Assembly: GCA_934526015.1 (NCBI GenBank)
Contig: CAKSZY010000010.1
Location: 20,229 to 84,228, forward strand
From: an uncultured Dokdonella sp.
GTDB taxonomy: Bacteria; Pseudomonadota; Gammaproteobacteria; Xanthomonadales; Rhodanobacteraceae
Reading direction: 5' to 3'
DNA length: 64,000 nucleotides
Under the pieces are notes generated by a model. That model ran no database searches. It saw nothing but the letters and a program-made list of their open reading frames with translations, and was not told where the DNA came from. A program made the position numbers and the translations under genes. Below are positions 47,201 to 55,929 of this stretch, in pieces (position 1 is the stretch's first letter; each line of letters starts with the position of its first letter).

Positions 47201-47355
47201 GCATGGGTGATCGCGTAGGCGTGCGGCGTGCGGTCGCCGATGCCCTCGACCGGCTCGACCGCCGGCCGGGCCAGGACCGGCAATGCCGCCAGCAGCAACG
47301 GCAGGCAGCACGCCGGAAGGCGCCCGGATCGCCGGCTGGCTCGATCGTGATTCAT
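44239..47355 (-). CDS. secreted protein with two tandem amidohydrolase domains
   Basis: 1038 residues with an N-terminal signal sequence; ATG 47355 has GGGGGA five bases upstream. The first amidohydrolase domain (about 45-440) has GFIDAHGRYG where DxHxH is expected, so one His is lost. A spacer domain (about 440-560) follows. The second domain (about 590-980) is canonical: GIIDAHSHIA, VHVHSYRQDEI, FQHVLEGYKVADEL and SFNSDSDEL supply the metal ligands. Such proteins are annotated as imidazolonepropionase- or dipeptidase-like; the substrate is unknown. With the downstream 433-residue gene the operon encodes three amidohydrolase folds, of which only one looks complete. Confidence 0.87.
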   Translation of the reverse strand: MNHDRASRRSGRLPACCLPLLLAALPVLARPAVEPVEGIGDRTPHAYAITHARVVARPGQVIEDATVVVRDGRITAVGRQLAVPAGVVAIDLGGRSLFAGFIDAHGRYGQPAEAAAEGGSGRRMPATPHARSGPRHWNRRVHPEADVADTFRPDAAAARNLRELGFVAVLSAPQNGVLRGQSLLASTADATRPGEVLLKSAVAQHVAFEQGQWPSNDYPSSLMGSIALIRQVLHDARWRHSYEAWRTRQRNVAAAEVNLALDALAPLVAARQPAMFATSDELDLDRALAIADEFELRLVLLGNGHEYRRASLLKSAGVPVIVPLDWPEAPAVEDPDHALDISLAELEHWEWAPHSPRVLAEAGVPFAFTAHGLGKPGERFWGNLRKAVASGLGEDHALAALTTQPAAMLAVSEHLGTIEAGRLAHFVVADAGLFRSSDARVHEVWVGDQRHRVSAAAAGDPRGSWALRWQGGDGAAELVVSGETSALKATLGESTFPATWAGSQLILHAPGKVIGRSEATVAIVIALAGERLHGRIAGSDGGEVLVEGRRTKPAPAASVVAAVARPASPLRYPAGGFGVLAPPAMQDVVVRGATVWTQGAAGRLEAADLHVAGGRVRAVGRDLAVPRGTLEIDARGKHVSPGIIDAHSHIAIARGVNEASDSVTSEVRVGDALDPTDISIYRQLAGGVTSAHLLHGSANTIGGQAQIIKLRWGSDADGLRFEGALPTIKFALGENVKQSNWGEAFNKRYPQTRMGVQEILRDSFIAARAHAKKPERGDPPRRRDLRLEALAEVLDGRRLVHVHSYRQDEILGFVRIARDHGFVPTFQHVLEGYKVADELAAIGAGASTFSDWWAYKMEVADAIPHNAALMAGQGVVVSFNSDSDELARRLNTEAAKAVKYGGLDEVAALDLVTRNPARQLRVEGRVGALEPGMDADFVIWSANPLSTLARVEQTWIDGRRYYDRDADAAERARIAGERERLVARALPERVKALAAKPAATAAAPSPAVVADDDFARHLALRPAYHDGEALHVCTEDHQ

Positions 47356-47419
47356 GGAATTCCCCCGCTGCGACCCCGGCAGCATAGCCGCTCGGCACCG
47401 GCGTGCCGAGACGGCGGAC

Positions 47420-48784
47420 TCAGTGCGGGTGGGTGCCGCCGCGCTTGCGCACGATCAGCATGGCCAGTTCGATCGACTGCTCGTAGTTGAGGCGCGGATC
47501 GACGGTCGAGCGGTAGGCACGGTGCAGATCGCTCTCGGTGAGGTCGCGCGCGCCGCCGAGGCATTCGGTGACGTTCTCGCCGGTCAGTTCGAGATGCACG
47601 CCACCGAGGCGGGTTCCGGCCGCGGCGTGGATGTCGAAGGCCTGCTCGAGTTCGCTGCGGATGTTCTCGAAGCGCCGGGTCTTCACCCCGCTGTCGAGCG
47701 ATTCGGTATTGCCGTGCATCGGATCGCAGCACCACAGCACCTTGCGACCGGCCGCGCGCATCGCCGCCAGCAGCGGCGGCAGGGCATCGCCGATCTGGCG
47801 GGCGCCCATGCGGTGGATCAGGGTCAGGCGGCCGGGCTCGTTGTCGGGGTTGAGCACTTCGACCAGACGCAGCAACGCGTCGGGTCGGGTCGAGGTACCG
47901 ATCTTGATGCCGACCGGGTTGCGGATGCCGCGGCAATACTCCACATGCGCGCCATCGAGTGTGGCGGTGCGCATGCCGATCCACGGGAAGTGCGTCGACA
48001 TGTTGAACCAGCCCCACTGCCGCGGCACCTGGCGCGTCAGCGCCTGCTCGTAGTCGAGCACCAGGGCCTCGTGCGAGGTGTGGAAGTCGACCCGCTGGAA
48101 CTCGTCCACCGAGCGTCCGGCAAGCGTCTCCATGAACTTCAGCGAGTCGCCGATCGACTCCACCATGCGCCGGTACTCGGCATGCAGCGGCGAATGTTCG
48201 ACCCAGGCAAGGTCCCAGTATTCCGGGTGGTGGAGATCGGCGAATCCGCCGTCGATGAGCGCGCGCACGAAGTTCATCGTCATCGCCGAGCGCGCATGCC
48301 CCTTGATGAGGCGGCGCGGATCGGCGCGCCGTGCCTCGGCGGTGAAGGCCGGGCCATTGACGAGGTCGCCGCGATAGCACGGCAGCACGGTGTCGCCTCG
48401 CCGCTCGGTGTCGGCCGAACGCGGCTTCGCGTACTGGCCGGCGAAGCGGCCGACGCGAACGATCGGCAGGCGCAGGCCGTGGGTGAGCACGAGGCTCATC
48501 TGCAGCATGACCTTGAGGCGGTTGGAGATCAGTGGCGAGGTGCAGTCATCGAAGCTCTCGGCACAATCGCCGCCCTGGAGCAGGAAGCGGCGACCTTCCG
48601 AAGCATCGGCGAGGAGGCCCTTGAGGGCGAGGATCTCCCACGAGGTCACCAGCGGCGGCAACTCGGCCAACTGGGCGAGGACCGCCTCGAGTTCGCCGCG
48701 GTCGTCGTAGGTCGGCTGCTGCACGGCCGGGCGCGCACGCCACGAAGCCGGCGTCCAGTCGTCGGCAAGGGTGACCGGGGTCAT
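47420..48784 (-). CDS. 3-deoxy-7-phosphoheptulonate synthase, class II
   Basis: 454 residues. The plant-like (AroA-II) DAHP synthase joins PEP and erythrose-4-P as the first shikimate step. Signature blocks: PLVTSWEI, RFLLQGGDCAESF, VRVGRFAGQYAKPRS, HTSHEALVLDYE, EYCRGIRNPVGIKIG, WCCDPMHGNTE and GGVHLELTGENVTECLGG. The start MTPVTLADDWTPASW (48784) was chosen since W-TPxSWR begins the family; ATG 48802 would add six residues. Neither has a clear ribosome site. Confidence 0.94.
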   Translation of the reverse strand: MTPVTLADDWTPASWRARPAVQQPTYDDRGELEAVLAQLAELPPLVTSWEILALKGLLADASEGRRFLLQGGDCAESFDDCTSPLISNRLKVMLQMSLVLTHGLRLPIVRVGRFAGQYAKPRSADTERRGDTVLPCYRGDLVNGPAFTAEARRADPRRLIKGHARSAMTMNFVRALIDGGFADLHHPEYWDLAWVEHSPLHAEYRRMVESIGDSLKFMETLAGRSVDEFQRVDFHTSHEALVLDYEQALTRQVPRQWGWFNMSTHFPWIGMRTATLDGAHVEYCRGIRNPVGIKIGTSTRPDALLRLVEVLNPDNEPGRLTLIHRMGARQIGDALPPLLAAMRAAGRKVLWCCDPMHGNTESLDSGVKTRRFENIRSELEQAFDIHAAAGTRLGGVHLELTGENVTECLGGARDLTESDLHRAYRSTVDPRLNYEQSIELAMLIVRKRGGTHPH

Positions 48785-48860
48785 TGGGCGTTCGCGCTGC
48801 ATGGGATGACCGGGATGTTGCGATGCGGAAAAAACATCATGCCACAGCGCAGCGGTCGAA

Positions 48861-49370
48861 TCAGCGCGATCGGCGCCAGCCGGCCCACACGGCGGCGAAC
48901 GCGAGGACGACGAACCAGAACAGGGTCCAGGTCGGCATCGACAGGCCAAGGAATGTCCAGTCGATCACCCCGCAATCCTGCTCGCGGATGAAGATCGTCT
49001 CGAGGAATTTCGGCACGCCGTAGTTCTGCAGGGCGTATTCGAACGACGGCGCGCACCCGTCGAGCTTTTCCGGGGCGTTGAGCGCAAGCTGCTGCAGGTA
49101 CACGTGACGTCCGGCGATGTAGGCGCCGCCGAGCGACATCAACGCGGTGAGGACACCGTAGATGCGCCGTCCCGTCGCGCCGGGACCGTGCAGCGCCGCG
49201 AGCAGGGCGATGACGCCGGTTGCGCAGACGAACACGCGCTGGACCATGCACAGCATGCAGGGCTCGAATCCCTGCACGTACTGGGCGAACAAGGCGTAGC
49301 CCATCAGCAGACCACAACACAGGGCGATCAGGGCGAACACGGTGCGGCTGGCGAGGCGGATCGGGGTCAT
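48861..49370 (-). CDS. dsbB: disulfide bond formation protein DsbB
   Basis: 169 residues with four membrane helices. It reoxidises DsbA with quinone. The first periplasmic loop has Cys-x-x-Cys (CMLC, 38-41) and the second has the Cys pair in LDGCAPSF and REQDCGVIDW. Start MTPIRLASR at 49370. It is a separate gene between the DAHP synthase and the terminator of the ribosomal alpha operon. Confidence 0.94.
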   Translation of the reverse strand: MTPIRLASRTVFALIALCCGLLMGYALFAQYVQGFEPCMLCMVQRVFVCATGVIALLAALHGPGATGRRIYGVLTALMSLGGAYIAGRHVYLQQLALNAPEKLDGCAPSFEYALQNYGVPKFLETIFIREQDCGVIDWTFLGLSMPTWTLFWFVVLAFAAVWAGWRRSR

Positions 49371-49496
49371 GGCGGGTTTCCGGCAGATGGGAAATTGTCG
49401 TCTGCCGGAAGACCGGCGCGGAAGGCGCTGGGTTCCCGGCACATTGCCCGCCATGCCGACGGGCTGCGGATGGCGCGCACGCGGTTTGCGAACGAA

Positions 49497-49524
49497 AAAG
49501 CCCCGCTCGGGCGGGGCTTTTTTC
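49497..49524 (-). terminator. intrinsic terminator of the alpha (rplQ) operon
   Basis: AGCCCCGC pairs with GCGGGGCT around a TCGG loop, flanked by A5 and T6, so it can act on both strands. It lies 23 bases past the rplQ stop and would end the S10-spc-alpha transcript ahead of dsbB. Confidence 0.9.
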
Positions 49525-49546
49525 GACGATCGCCGCAGGTGGTCGC

Positions 49547-49933
49547 TTACTCGTCCACGGCAGGCGCGGACGTCTGCGGACGGTCGAGCAACTCGACATA
49601 GGCCATCGGCGCGTTGTCGCCCGGGCGGAAGCCGCACTTGAGGATGCGCAGGTAGCCGCCCTTGCGGTCGCGGAAGCGCGGACCGAGTTCGACGAACAGC
49701 TTGCCGACCGCCTGCTTGTCGCGCAGGCGCGCGAAGGCGAGGCGACGGTTGGCGACACCATCGGTCTTGGCGAGGGTGATGAGCGGCTCGGCGACGCGAC
49801 GCAGTTCCTTCGCCTTCGGCAGCGTGGTGCGGATCAGTTCGTGCTTGAACAGCGACGCGGCCATGTTCTTGAACATCGCCTCGCGGTGGCTGCTCGTGCG
49901 GTTGAGCTTGCGGCCCGACTTCTGGTGACGCAT
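49547..49933 (-). CDS. rplQ: 50S ribosomal protein L17
   Basis: 128 residues starting [20 protein letters not shown], with [20 protein letters not shown] in the middle. Last gene of the alpha operon. The spacer to rpoA is unusually long (224 bp) and structured, and holds a possible internal promoter. Confidence 0.97.
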   Translation of the reverse strand: MRHQKSGRKLNRTSSHREAMFKNMAASLFKHELIRTTLPKAKELRRVAEPLITLAKTDGVANRRLAFARLRDKQAVGKLFVELGPRFRDRKGGYLRILKCGFRPGDNAPMAYVELLDRPQTSAPAVDE

Positions 49934-50157
49934 GGTGGAATCCTCTTGTCTCGATTGTTATGAGAAGCCGGCTCTCAGGTCCGGTTCCCGCGGAGATCCG
50001 CTTATATTTTTTGCTTGCACCAACCCGTTCAAAAGAACGGGCTGTTGATTGAAAGTGCGGCCATGGATGGCCGCTTCTGGAGTCCGGGAGGAAAGCAGGT
50101 GCATTCCAGCCGAACCCCGTCTACCCAGCGATCACGGACGATCGCACGAATTCACCA
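49934..50157 (-). promoter_or_regulatory. structured rpoA-rplQ spacer with a possible internal promoter
   Basis: The minus strand has TATAAG at 50006-50001, 5 of 6 bases of a -10 box, in an A-rich stretch. TTGAAC lies 20 bp upstream (50032-50027), a spacer longer than ideal. Two hairpins are present: CCCGTTC/GAACGGG at 50024-50041 and GCGGCC/GGCCGC at 50057-50074. A separate start for rplQ or an mRNA-processing site are both possible. Confidence 0.4.
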
Positions 50158-51156
50158 TCAACCCAGCTGCATGCCGTGGGCAATCCCCGGCGGCGGCCAC
50201 GACTCGAGCTTCATGCCGAGCGAGAGGCCACGCTGCCCGAGCACGTCCTTGATCTCGGTGAGCGACTTCTTGCCGAGGTTCGGCGTCTTCAGCAGCTCGA
50301 CTTCGGTCTTCTGCACGAGATCGCCGATGTAATAGATGCTTTCCGCCTTGAGGCAGTTCGCCGAGCGCACGGTGAGCTCGAGGTCGTCGATCGGACGCAG
50401 CAGCACCGGATCGATTCCGCTCTTGTCGGCCTTCGATCCTTCGCTTTCGCGGCGGGTGAAGTCACCGAACACCGAAATCTGGTCCTGCAGGATCTCGGCG
50501 GCCTTGCGAACCGCTTCCTCGGCATCGATCGCACCGTTGGTGTCGATCTCGAGGACGAGCTTGTCGAGGTCGGTGCGCTGCTCGAGGCGCGCACTGTCGA
50601 CCTGGTAGGACACGCGGCGAACCGGGCAGAACGAGGCGTCGAGCTGCAGCCTGCCGATCGGACGCGCTTCCTCGTCCGGCTGGCGCCGCGACACCGCCGG
50701 CTGGTAGCCGACGCCGCGGGCGACCTTGAGGCGCATGTTCAGGGCGACATCCTTGGTCAGGTGGCAGATCACGTGGTCCGGATTGACGATCTCGACCGAG
50801 TGGTCAACCTTGATGTCGCCGGCCGTGACGACGCCCTTGCCCTTCTTGCTGAGCGTGAGCGTGGTCTCGTCGTGTCCATGCATGCGGATCGCGACGTCCT
50901 TGATGTTGAGCAGGACCTCGATGATGTCTTCCTGCAGGCCCTCGAGCGTCGTGTACTCGTGCAGCACGTTGTCGATTTCGACTTCGACGATCGCGCAGCC
51001 GGGGATCGACGACAGCAGCACGCGACGCAGTGCATTGCCGAGGGTATGGCCGAAGCCGCGCTCCATCGGTTCGACCACGACTTTCGCGTGGTTCGCGCCG
51101 ATGCGCTCGACCTGGATGCCGCGCGGACGCAGCACGTTGGTGGACGTTCCTGCCAT
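50158..51156 (-). CDS. rpoA: DNA-directed RNA polymerase alpha subunit
   Basis: 332 residues. The N-terminal assembly domain ([22 protein letters not shown], and the dimer/beta-binding parts to about 235) is joined by a linker to the C-terminal domain (about 250-325), with [21 protein letters not shown] and [18 protein letters not shown], which contacts UP elements and activators. It starts 29 bp after rpsD. Confidence 0.97.
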   Translation of the reverse strand: MAGTSTNVLRPRGIQVERIGANHAKVVVEPMERGFGHTLGNALRRVLLSSIPGCAIVEVEIDNVLHEYTTLEGLQEDIIEVLLNIKDVAIRMHGHDETTLTLSKKGKGVVTAGDIKVDHSVEIVNPDHVICHLTKDVALNMRLKVARGVGYQPAVSRRQPDEEARPIGRLQLDASFCPVRRVSYQVDSARLEQRTDLDKLVLEIDTNGAIDAEEAVRKAAEILQDQISVFGDFTRRESEGSKADKSGIDPVLLRPIDDLELTVRSANCLKAESIYYIGDLVQKTEVELLKTPNLGKKSLTEIKDVLGQRGLSLGMKLESWPPPGIAHGMQLG

Positions 51157-51185
51157 GAACAGGGGCTCCGAAAAGTGGCGATGGA

Positions 51186-51812
51186 TTACTTCGAGTAGAG
51201 CTCGATGATCAGGCTCTCGTTGATGTCCGAGGGCAGATCGGAACGCTCCGGCAGGGCCTTGAAAACGCCCGAGAACTTCTTGGCGTCGACCTCGATCCAG
51301 GACGGGACCAGATCCATCTCCTGCGAAACGTTGACCGACTCCTGCACGCGCAACTGGCTGCGCGCGCTCTCGGTCAGGGCGATCTCGTCACCGGCCTTGA
51401 CCTGGTAGGACGGCAGGTTGACGCGCTTGCCGTTGACGATCACCGCGCCGTGCGACACGAGCTGGCGGGCCTGCGAACGCGTCACCGCGAAACCCATGCG
51501 GAAAACGACGTTGTCGAGGCGCGTCTCCAGCTGGCGCAACAGGTTCTCGCCGGTGTTGCCCTTCTGGTTGGTTGCCTTCTGGTAATACTTGTGGAACTGG
51601 CGCTCGAGCAGGCCATACATGCGCTTGACCTTCTGCTTCTCGCGCAACTGCACGCCGTAGTCAGACAGGCGGCCCTTGCGGGCGGCGCCATGCTGGCCCG
51701 GCTTCTGCTCGAGCTTGCACTTCGAGTCGATCGCGCGTGCCGGGCTCTTGAGGCTGAGGTCGGCGCCTTCGCGGCGCGCCAGCTTGCAGGTAGGTCCGAT
51801 ATAACGAGCCAT
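51186..51812 (-). CDS. rpsD: 30S ribosomal protein S4
   Basis: 208 residues with the S4 RNA-binding domain ([27 protein letters not shown]). Only two Cys remain in the N-terminal zinc region, so it is the zinc-free form. S4 nucleates the 30S body and in E. coli represses the alpha operon from a site ahead of rpsM. The spacer to rpsK is 138 bp and carries a hairpin. Confidence 0.97.
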   Translation of the reverse strand: MARYIGPTCKLARREGADLSLKSPARAIDSKCKLEQKPGQHGAARKGRLSDYGVQLREKQKVKRMYGLLERQFHKYYQKATNQKGNTGENLLRQLETRLDNVVFRMGFAVTRSQARQLVSHGAVIVNGKRVNLPSYQVKAGDEIALTESARSQLRVQESVNVSQEMDLVPSWIEVDAKKFSGVFKALPERSDLPSDINESLIIELYSK

Positions 51813-51833
51813 GATGATCTCTTTTCGAATAGT

Positions 51834-51851
51834 CCGGCCACGGACGGCCGG
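51834..51851. repeat. GC hairpin in the rpsK-rpsD spacer
   Basis: CCGGCC pairs with GGCCGG around a 6-nt loop. Similar hairpins with the same arm type lie at 50057-50074 and 60850-60866 in other spacers of the ribosomal operons. Confidence 0.55.
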
Positions 51852-51950
51852 TTCTTGGTTGCCGCGATCAGGACGATCGCATTGCTGGTGTCGCTTCCGG
51901 CCACGGAGCTGGCCGGCATCCCATTCCCGCGATCCGCAGGGTGGCGACGG

Positions 51951-52340
51951 TCAGACCCGGCGCTTCTTCGGCGGACGGCAGCCGTTGTGCGGAATCGGCG
52001 TCACGTCGATGATGTTGGTGACCTTGAAGCCGACGTTGTTGAGCGAACGCACCGCCGACTCACGACCCGGACCCGGGCCCTTGATGCGGACTTCGATCGT
52101 CTTGACACCGTACTCCGAGGCGGCGCGCGCGGCCTTCTCGGCGGCGACCTGCGCAGCGAACGGCGTCGACTTGCGCGAACCGCGGAAGCCCGCGCCACCG
52201 GCGGTGGCCCACGACAGCGCATTGCCCTGGCGATCGGTGATCGTCACGACGGTGTTGTTGAACGATGCCTGCACATGGCAGACCGCGTCGGTGACGACGC
52301 GCTTGATCTTCTTCTTCGGCTTGGCAACCGGCTTGTTCAT
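51951..52340 (-). CDS. rpsK: 30S ribosomal protein S11
   Basis: 129 residues; [16 protein letters not shown], then [19 protein letters not shown] and the C-terminal [19 protein letters not shown]11 forms the platform near the mRNA exit. It starts 18 bp after rpsM. Confidence 0.97.
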   Translation of the reverse strand: MNKPVAKPKKKIKRVVTDAVCHVQASFNNTVVTITDRQGNALSWATAGGAGFRGSRKSTPFAAQVAAEKAARAASEYGVKTIEVRIKGPGPGRESAVRSLNNVGFKVTNIIDVTPIPHNGCRPPKKRRV

Positions 52341-52358
52341 GATGCGATTCCGGGCAGG

Positions 52359-52715
52359 TTATTTCTTGATCGCACGACGCGGACCCTTGCGGGTACGGGC
52401 GTTCGTGCGGGTGCGCTGGCCACGCAGCGGCAGGCCGCGACGGTGGCGCAGGCCGCGATAGCAGCCGAGGTCGATCAGGCGCTTGATGGCGATGCCGACC
52501 TCGCGGCGAAGATCGCCCTCGACGGTGTACTTGGCGACCTCGTGGCGAAGCTTTTCGACTTCCGCCTCGGTCAGGTCCTTGATCTTGGTGGTCGGGGCGA
52601 CGCCCGAGTCCAGACACACCTTCTTCGAACGCGAGCGTCCGATGCCGAAGATGCTCTGCAGTCCGACCCAGGCGTGTTTCTGGACCGGAAGGTTGACACC
52701 CGCAATGCGCGCCAT
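52359..52715 (-). CDS. rpsM: 30S ribosomal protein S13
   Basis: 118 residues; [14 protein letters not shown] to [16 protein letters not shown]. It bridges to the 50S subunit. First gene of the alpha operon. rpmJ, which in E. coli lies between secY and rpsM, is absent from the 121-bp spacer. Confidence 0.97.
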   Translation of the reverse strand: MARIAGVNLPVQKHAWVGLQSIFGIGRSRSKKVCLDSGVAPTTKIKDLTEAEVEKLRHEVAKYTVEGDLRREVGIAIKRLIDLGCYRGLRHRRGLPLRGQRTRTNARTRKGPRRAIKK

Positions 52716-52791
52716 GATTGAATGTCTCCAGAAGAACTAAATGCGCAGTGAACTTCGTATTCTATCCGGTAACGGGGCATTTCGGAACCCC

Positions 52792-52821
52792 CGTCACCCT
52801 GCTGCCGGCCGGGCCGGCAGC
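52792..52821. repeat. GC hairpin element in the secY-rpsM spacer
   Basis: GCTGCCGGC pairs with GCCGGCAGC around a 3-nt loop (52801-52821). The segment 52792-52812 matches 11391-11411 near rplT at 20 of 21 bases. A second possible stem (ACGGGG/CCCCGT) lies just before it, at about 52772-52794. Confidence 0.65.
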
Positions 52822-52836
52822 CCCCCGCCCGCGGCG

Positions 52837-54150
52837 TCAGCGCCCCTTGAGGTTCGCCTTCTTGAGCAGGCTCTCGTACTGGTGAGAAACGAGGTGCGCC
52901 TGGATCTGGGCCGTGAAGTCCATCACCACGACGACGACGATCAGCAGCGACGTTCCACCGAAGTAGAACGGCACGTTCCAGGCATTCCTCAACACGTCCG
53001 GCACCAGGCAGACCGCGACCAGGTAGATCGCGCCGATGCCGGTCAGGCGGGTCATCACCCCGTCGATGTATTCGGCCGTCGCCTTGCCCGGGCGAATGCC
53101 CGGAATCAGCGCGCCGGAGCGCTTGAGGTTGTCCGCAGTCTCCTGCGAGTTGAACACCAGCGCGGTGTAGAAGTAGGCGAAGATGATGATCATCAGGGCA
53201 TAGATGATCATGTGCAGCGGCTCACCCGGTCCCAACGCCGTGGTCAGGGTCTGCAGCCAGCGGATCTCGCTCGAATTGTTGAACCATGCCGCGGCGGTGG
53301 CCGGGAACATGATCAGGCTCGAGGCGAAGATCGGCGGAATGACGCCGGACATGTTGATCTTGAGCGGCAGGTGCGAAGTCTGGTTCATGTAGGCGCGGCC
53401 CGCGCCACCCTGGCGCCGCGCATAGTTGACCGTGATCCTGCGCTGGCCGCGCTCGAAGAACACGACGAAATAGGTCACCAGCAGCACCGCGGCAAGCACG
53501 AGGAACAGCTTGAGCGGATGCAGTTCGCCGTTGCTGGTCATGCTGAGCGTGTGCACCACCGCACCCGGCAGGCCGGCCACGATGCCGGCGAAGATGATCA
53601 GCGAGATTCCGTTGCCGATGCCGCGCTCGGTGATCTGCTCGCCGAGCCACATCAGGAACAGGGTGCCGGCGGTCAGGCCGACCACCGTGCCGAACACGAA
53701 GCTCGGACCCGGGGCATAGACGACGCCGGCCTGGGTCTGCAGCATCGTCGCCACTCCGAACGACTGGAACGCCGCCAGACCGACCGTGCCCCAGCGCGTG
53801 TACATGGTCAGCTTGCGCCGTCCCGACTCGCCTTCCTTCTTGAGTGCCTGCCAGGTCGGGATCACCGAACTGAACATCTGCACGACGATCGACGCCGAGA
53901 TGTACGGAATCACGCCGAGCGCGAACAGCGAGAAGCGACTGAGCGCACCACCCGAGAACATGTTGAACATGTCGATCAGGCCGCCGCTCTGCGAGACGAG
54001 CCGCGCCATCGCCTCCGGGTCGACGCCCGGCACGGGAACGAACGACCCGAAACGGAACACGATCAGCGCGCCGACCACGAACAGCAGGCGCTGCTTGAGT
54101 TCGGTCAGCTTGCCGAGCGCGGCGAGGCCCTTGGACTGCGGTGCGGCCAC
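52837..54150 (-). CDS. secY: protein translocase subunit SecY
   Basis: 437 residues, ten membrane helices; the central channel of the Sec translocon. Visible blocks: [31 protein letters not shown], the cytosolic loop [15 protein letters not shown] and [20 protein letters not shown]. The start overlaps nothing but lies only 2 bp after rplO. Last gene of the spc operon here. Confidence 0.97.
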   Translation of the reverse strand: MAAPQSKGLAALGKLTELKQRLLFVVGALIVFRFGSFVPVPGVDPEAMARLVSQSGGLIDMFNMFSGGALSRFSLFALGVIPYISASIVVQMFSSVIPTWQALKKEGESGRRKLTMYTRWGTVGLAAFQSFGVATMLQTQAGVVYAPGPSFVFGTVVGLTAGTLFLMWLGEQITERGIGNGISLIIFAGIVAGLPGAVVHTLSMTSNGELHPLKLFLVLAAVLLVTYFVVFFERGQRRITVNYARRQGGAGRAYMNQTSHLPLKINMSGVIPPIFASSLIMFPATAAAWFNNSSEIRWLQTLTTALGPGEPLHMIIYALMIIIFAYFYTALVFNSQETADNLKRSGALIPGIRPGKATAEYIDGVMTRLTGIGAIYLVAVCLVPDVLRNAWNVPFYFGGTSLLIVVVVVMDFTAQIQAHLVSHQYESLLKKANLKGR

Positions 54151-54152
54151 GG

Positions 54153-54587
54153 TTACTCCACGCTTCCGCCGGCAGCCTCGATGGCTGCCCGTGCGCCGGC
54201 CGTCGTGGCAACGCCACGCAGCTTGATGGCGCGGGTCAGCTCGCCCTTCTTGACGATCTTCGCGCTTTCGGCGCGCTTCTCGACAAGACCTGCGGCACGC
54301 AGCGCCGCGAAGTCGACCACTTCGACATCGAGGGCATCGAGCTTGTACAGCAGGACTTCGGAAACCTCGTGCGACTTCCGCGAGCGGAAACCGACCTTCG
54401 GCAGGCGGCGCTGCAGCGGCATCTGGCCGCCTTCGAAGCCGGCCTTGATCTTGCCCTTGCCGGAGCGCGCAAACGAGCCCTTGTGGCCGCGGCCGGCAGT
54501 CTTGCCGAGCCCGGAACCGATGCCGCGACCGACACGCACGCCCGCCTTGCGGGCACCGGCGGCAGGCTTGAGAGAATTCAGACGCAT
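54153..54587 (-). CDS. rplO: 50S ribosomal protein L15
   Basis: 144 residues; [22 protein letters not shown], then [16 protein letters not shown] and [15 protein letters not shown]. Full length, 29 bp after rpmD and 2 bp before secY. Confidence 0.97.
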   Translation of the reverse strand: MRLNSLKPAAGARKAGVRVGRGIGSGLGKTAGRGHKGSFARSGKGKIKAGFEGGQMPLQRRLPKVGFRSRKSHEVSEVLLYKLDALDVEVVDFAALRAAGLVEKRAESAKIVKKGELTRAIKLRGVATTAGARAAIEAAGGSVE

Positions 54588-54616
54588 GGGAGCTGTTCCT
54601 GGTTCTTTGACGACGC

Positions 54617-54808
54617 TTACGCGTCTTCGACGCGGACGAGGTAGCTGACCTTGTTGATCAGGCCACGCACGGACGGGGAATCCTTCAGTTCGCGCACATC
54701 GTTGAGCTTGCGCAGTCCGAGCGCACGCACGCTGAGGCGATGGATCGCCCGGCAGCTGTTCGGGCTCTTGACCAGGCGCACGCGCACGGTCTTCGTCGGG
54801 TTAGCCAT
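54617..54808 (-). CDS. rpmD: 50S ribosomal protein L30
   Basis: 63 residues from [15 protein letters not shown]; the frame is open further upstream, but this start matches the family and sits within the rpsE end (8-bp overlap), implying coupled translation. Confidence 0.96.
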   Translation of the reverse strand: MANPTKTVRVRLVKSPNSCRAIHRLSVRALGLRKLNDVRELKDSPSVRGLINKVSYLVRVEDA

Positions 54809-55310
54809 TGCCGAGCACCTCTTCGAGAGTCTTGCCGCGCTTGGAGGCAATGCGCTGCGGCGTCGCCATCGCGGTGAGTCCGTTGATCGTCGCGCGCACG
54901 AGGTTGATCGGATTGCGCGAGCCGACCGCCTTCGCCAGCACGTCCTTCACGCCGACGACTTCCAGCACGGCACGCATCGCGCCGCCGGCGATGACGCCGG
55001 TACCCTGGGAAGCCGGCTGCATGTACACGCGCGCGGCGCCGTGGTTGGCCTTCACCGAGTGCCACAGCGTGCCTTCCTTGAGCTGCACGCGGATCATGTT
55101 CTTGCGCGCACGTTCCATCGCCTTCTGGATCGCGATCGGCACTTCACGGGCCTTGCCGTAACCGAAGCCCACGCGGCCATCGCCGTCACCGACCACGGTC
55201 AGTGCCGTGAAACTCATCTGGCGACCACCCTTGACGGTCTTCGCCACGCGATTGACCGCGATCAGCTTCTCGAGGAGGCCGTCGCTGTTCTCACGTTCAT
55301 TCGTCGACAT
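54801..55310 (-). CDS. rpsE: 30S ribosomal protein S5
   Basis: 169 residues. S5 contributes to decoding fidelity: [17 protein letters not shown] and [19 protein letters not shown] are the double-stranded-RNA-binding and loop regions, and [17 protein letters not shown] the C-terminal domain. The spacer before it (163 bp to rplR) is filled with heptamer repeats. Confidence 0.97.
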   Translation of the reverse strand: MSTNERENSDGLLEKLIAVNRVAKTVKGGRQMSFTALTVVGDGDGRVGFGYGKAREVPIAIQKAMERARKNMIRVQLKEGTLWHSVKANHGAARVYMQPASQGTGVIAGGAMRAVLEVVGVKDVLAKAVGSRNPINLVRATINGLTAMATPQRIASKRGKTLEEVLGNG

Positions 55311-55392
55311 GCTTCACCTATGTTGCCGCTCGCCAGGCGATGCGGACTTCTGCTTGCGGCTGGGCCGCTTGGAGTTGTGGTTGGAACCGGGT

Positions 55393-55468
55393 GAGGGGCG
55401 AGGGGCGAGGGCGCGCAAACCGGATGCTGTCCGGCAATCGGTCGTGCTGCCCTCGCCCCTCGTCCCTC
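55393..55468. repeat. heptamer array with inverted partner between rplR and rpsE
   Basis: Plus strand 55393-55413 holds three tandem 7-mers (GAGGGGC twice, then GAGGGCG). After 36 bases, 55449-55468 is the inverted counterpart (minus strand GAGGGAC, GAGGGGC, GAGGGC). The two 20-nt arms are complementary at 19 of 20 positions, and the loop holds a small CCGGA/TCCGG stem. The spc transcript should form a strong hairpin between the two genes. Confidence 0.8.
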
Positions 55469-55473
55469 CCCCG

Positions 55474-55827
55474 TCAGAACTTCAGTCCCGCCTCGCGCGC
55501 CGCGTCGGCAAGCGCCGCGATGCGGCCGTGATAACGGAATCCGGAACGATCGAACGCAACCGTGTCGACGCCGGCCTTGAGCGCACGCTCGGCGATCGCA
55601 CGACCGACGGCCGCCGCAGCCGCCTTGTTCTTGGTGCCCTCGAGGCCCTCGGCCACCGACTTCTGCACGGTCGAGGCGGCCGCAAGGACCTTGTCACCGG
55701 CCGGCGTCACGACCTGCGCATAGATGTGCTGGCCGGTGCGGTGCACGCTCAGGCGCGCAACGCCGAGTTCGCGGATGTGCATGCGCGTGGACTTGGCGCG
55801 ACGCAGTCTTGCAATCTTCTTTTCCAC
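55474..55827 (-). CDS. rplR: 50S ribosomal protein L18
   Basis: 117 residues from GTG 55827 ([16 protein letters not shown]), with CGGAGA six bases upstream; the open frame upstream is unconserved. It ends in [21 protein letters not shown], the 5S-rRNA-binding family signature. Confidence 0.96.
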   Translation of the reverse strand: MEKKIARLRRAKSTRMHIRELGVARLSVHRTGQHIYAQVVTPAGDKVLAAASTVQKSVAEGLEGTKNKAAAAAVGRAIAERALKAGVDTVAFDRSGFRYHGRIAALADAAREAGLKF

Positions 55828-55929
55828 AGTGGTTCTCCGAAAGGAAGCGGATCGGCCGGACCGGCTGCCCCGGCAGGAAGTGTGGCAAGGAAAGGCCCAC
55901 TCCATGCGCGCGGACGGCGCAAGCAACCA

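Noticed and set aside
44242..47490. 1082-residue plus-strand open frame opposite the tandem amidohydrolase
   Set aside because: Same GC shadow effect; no recognisable protein.
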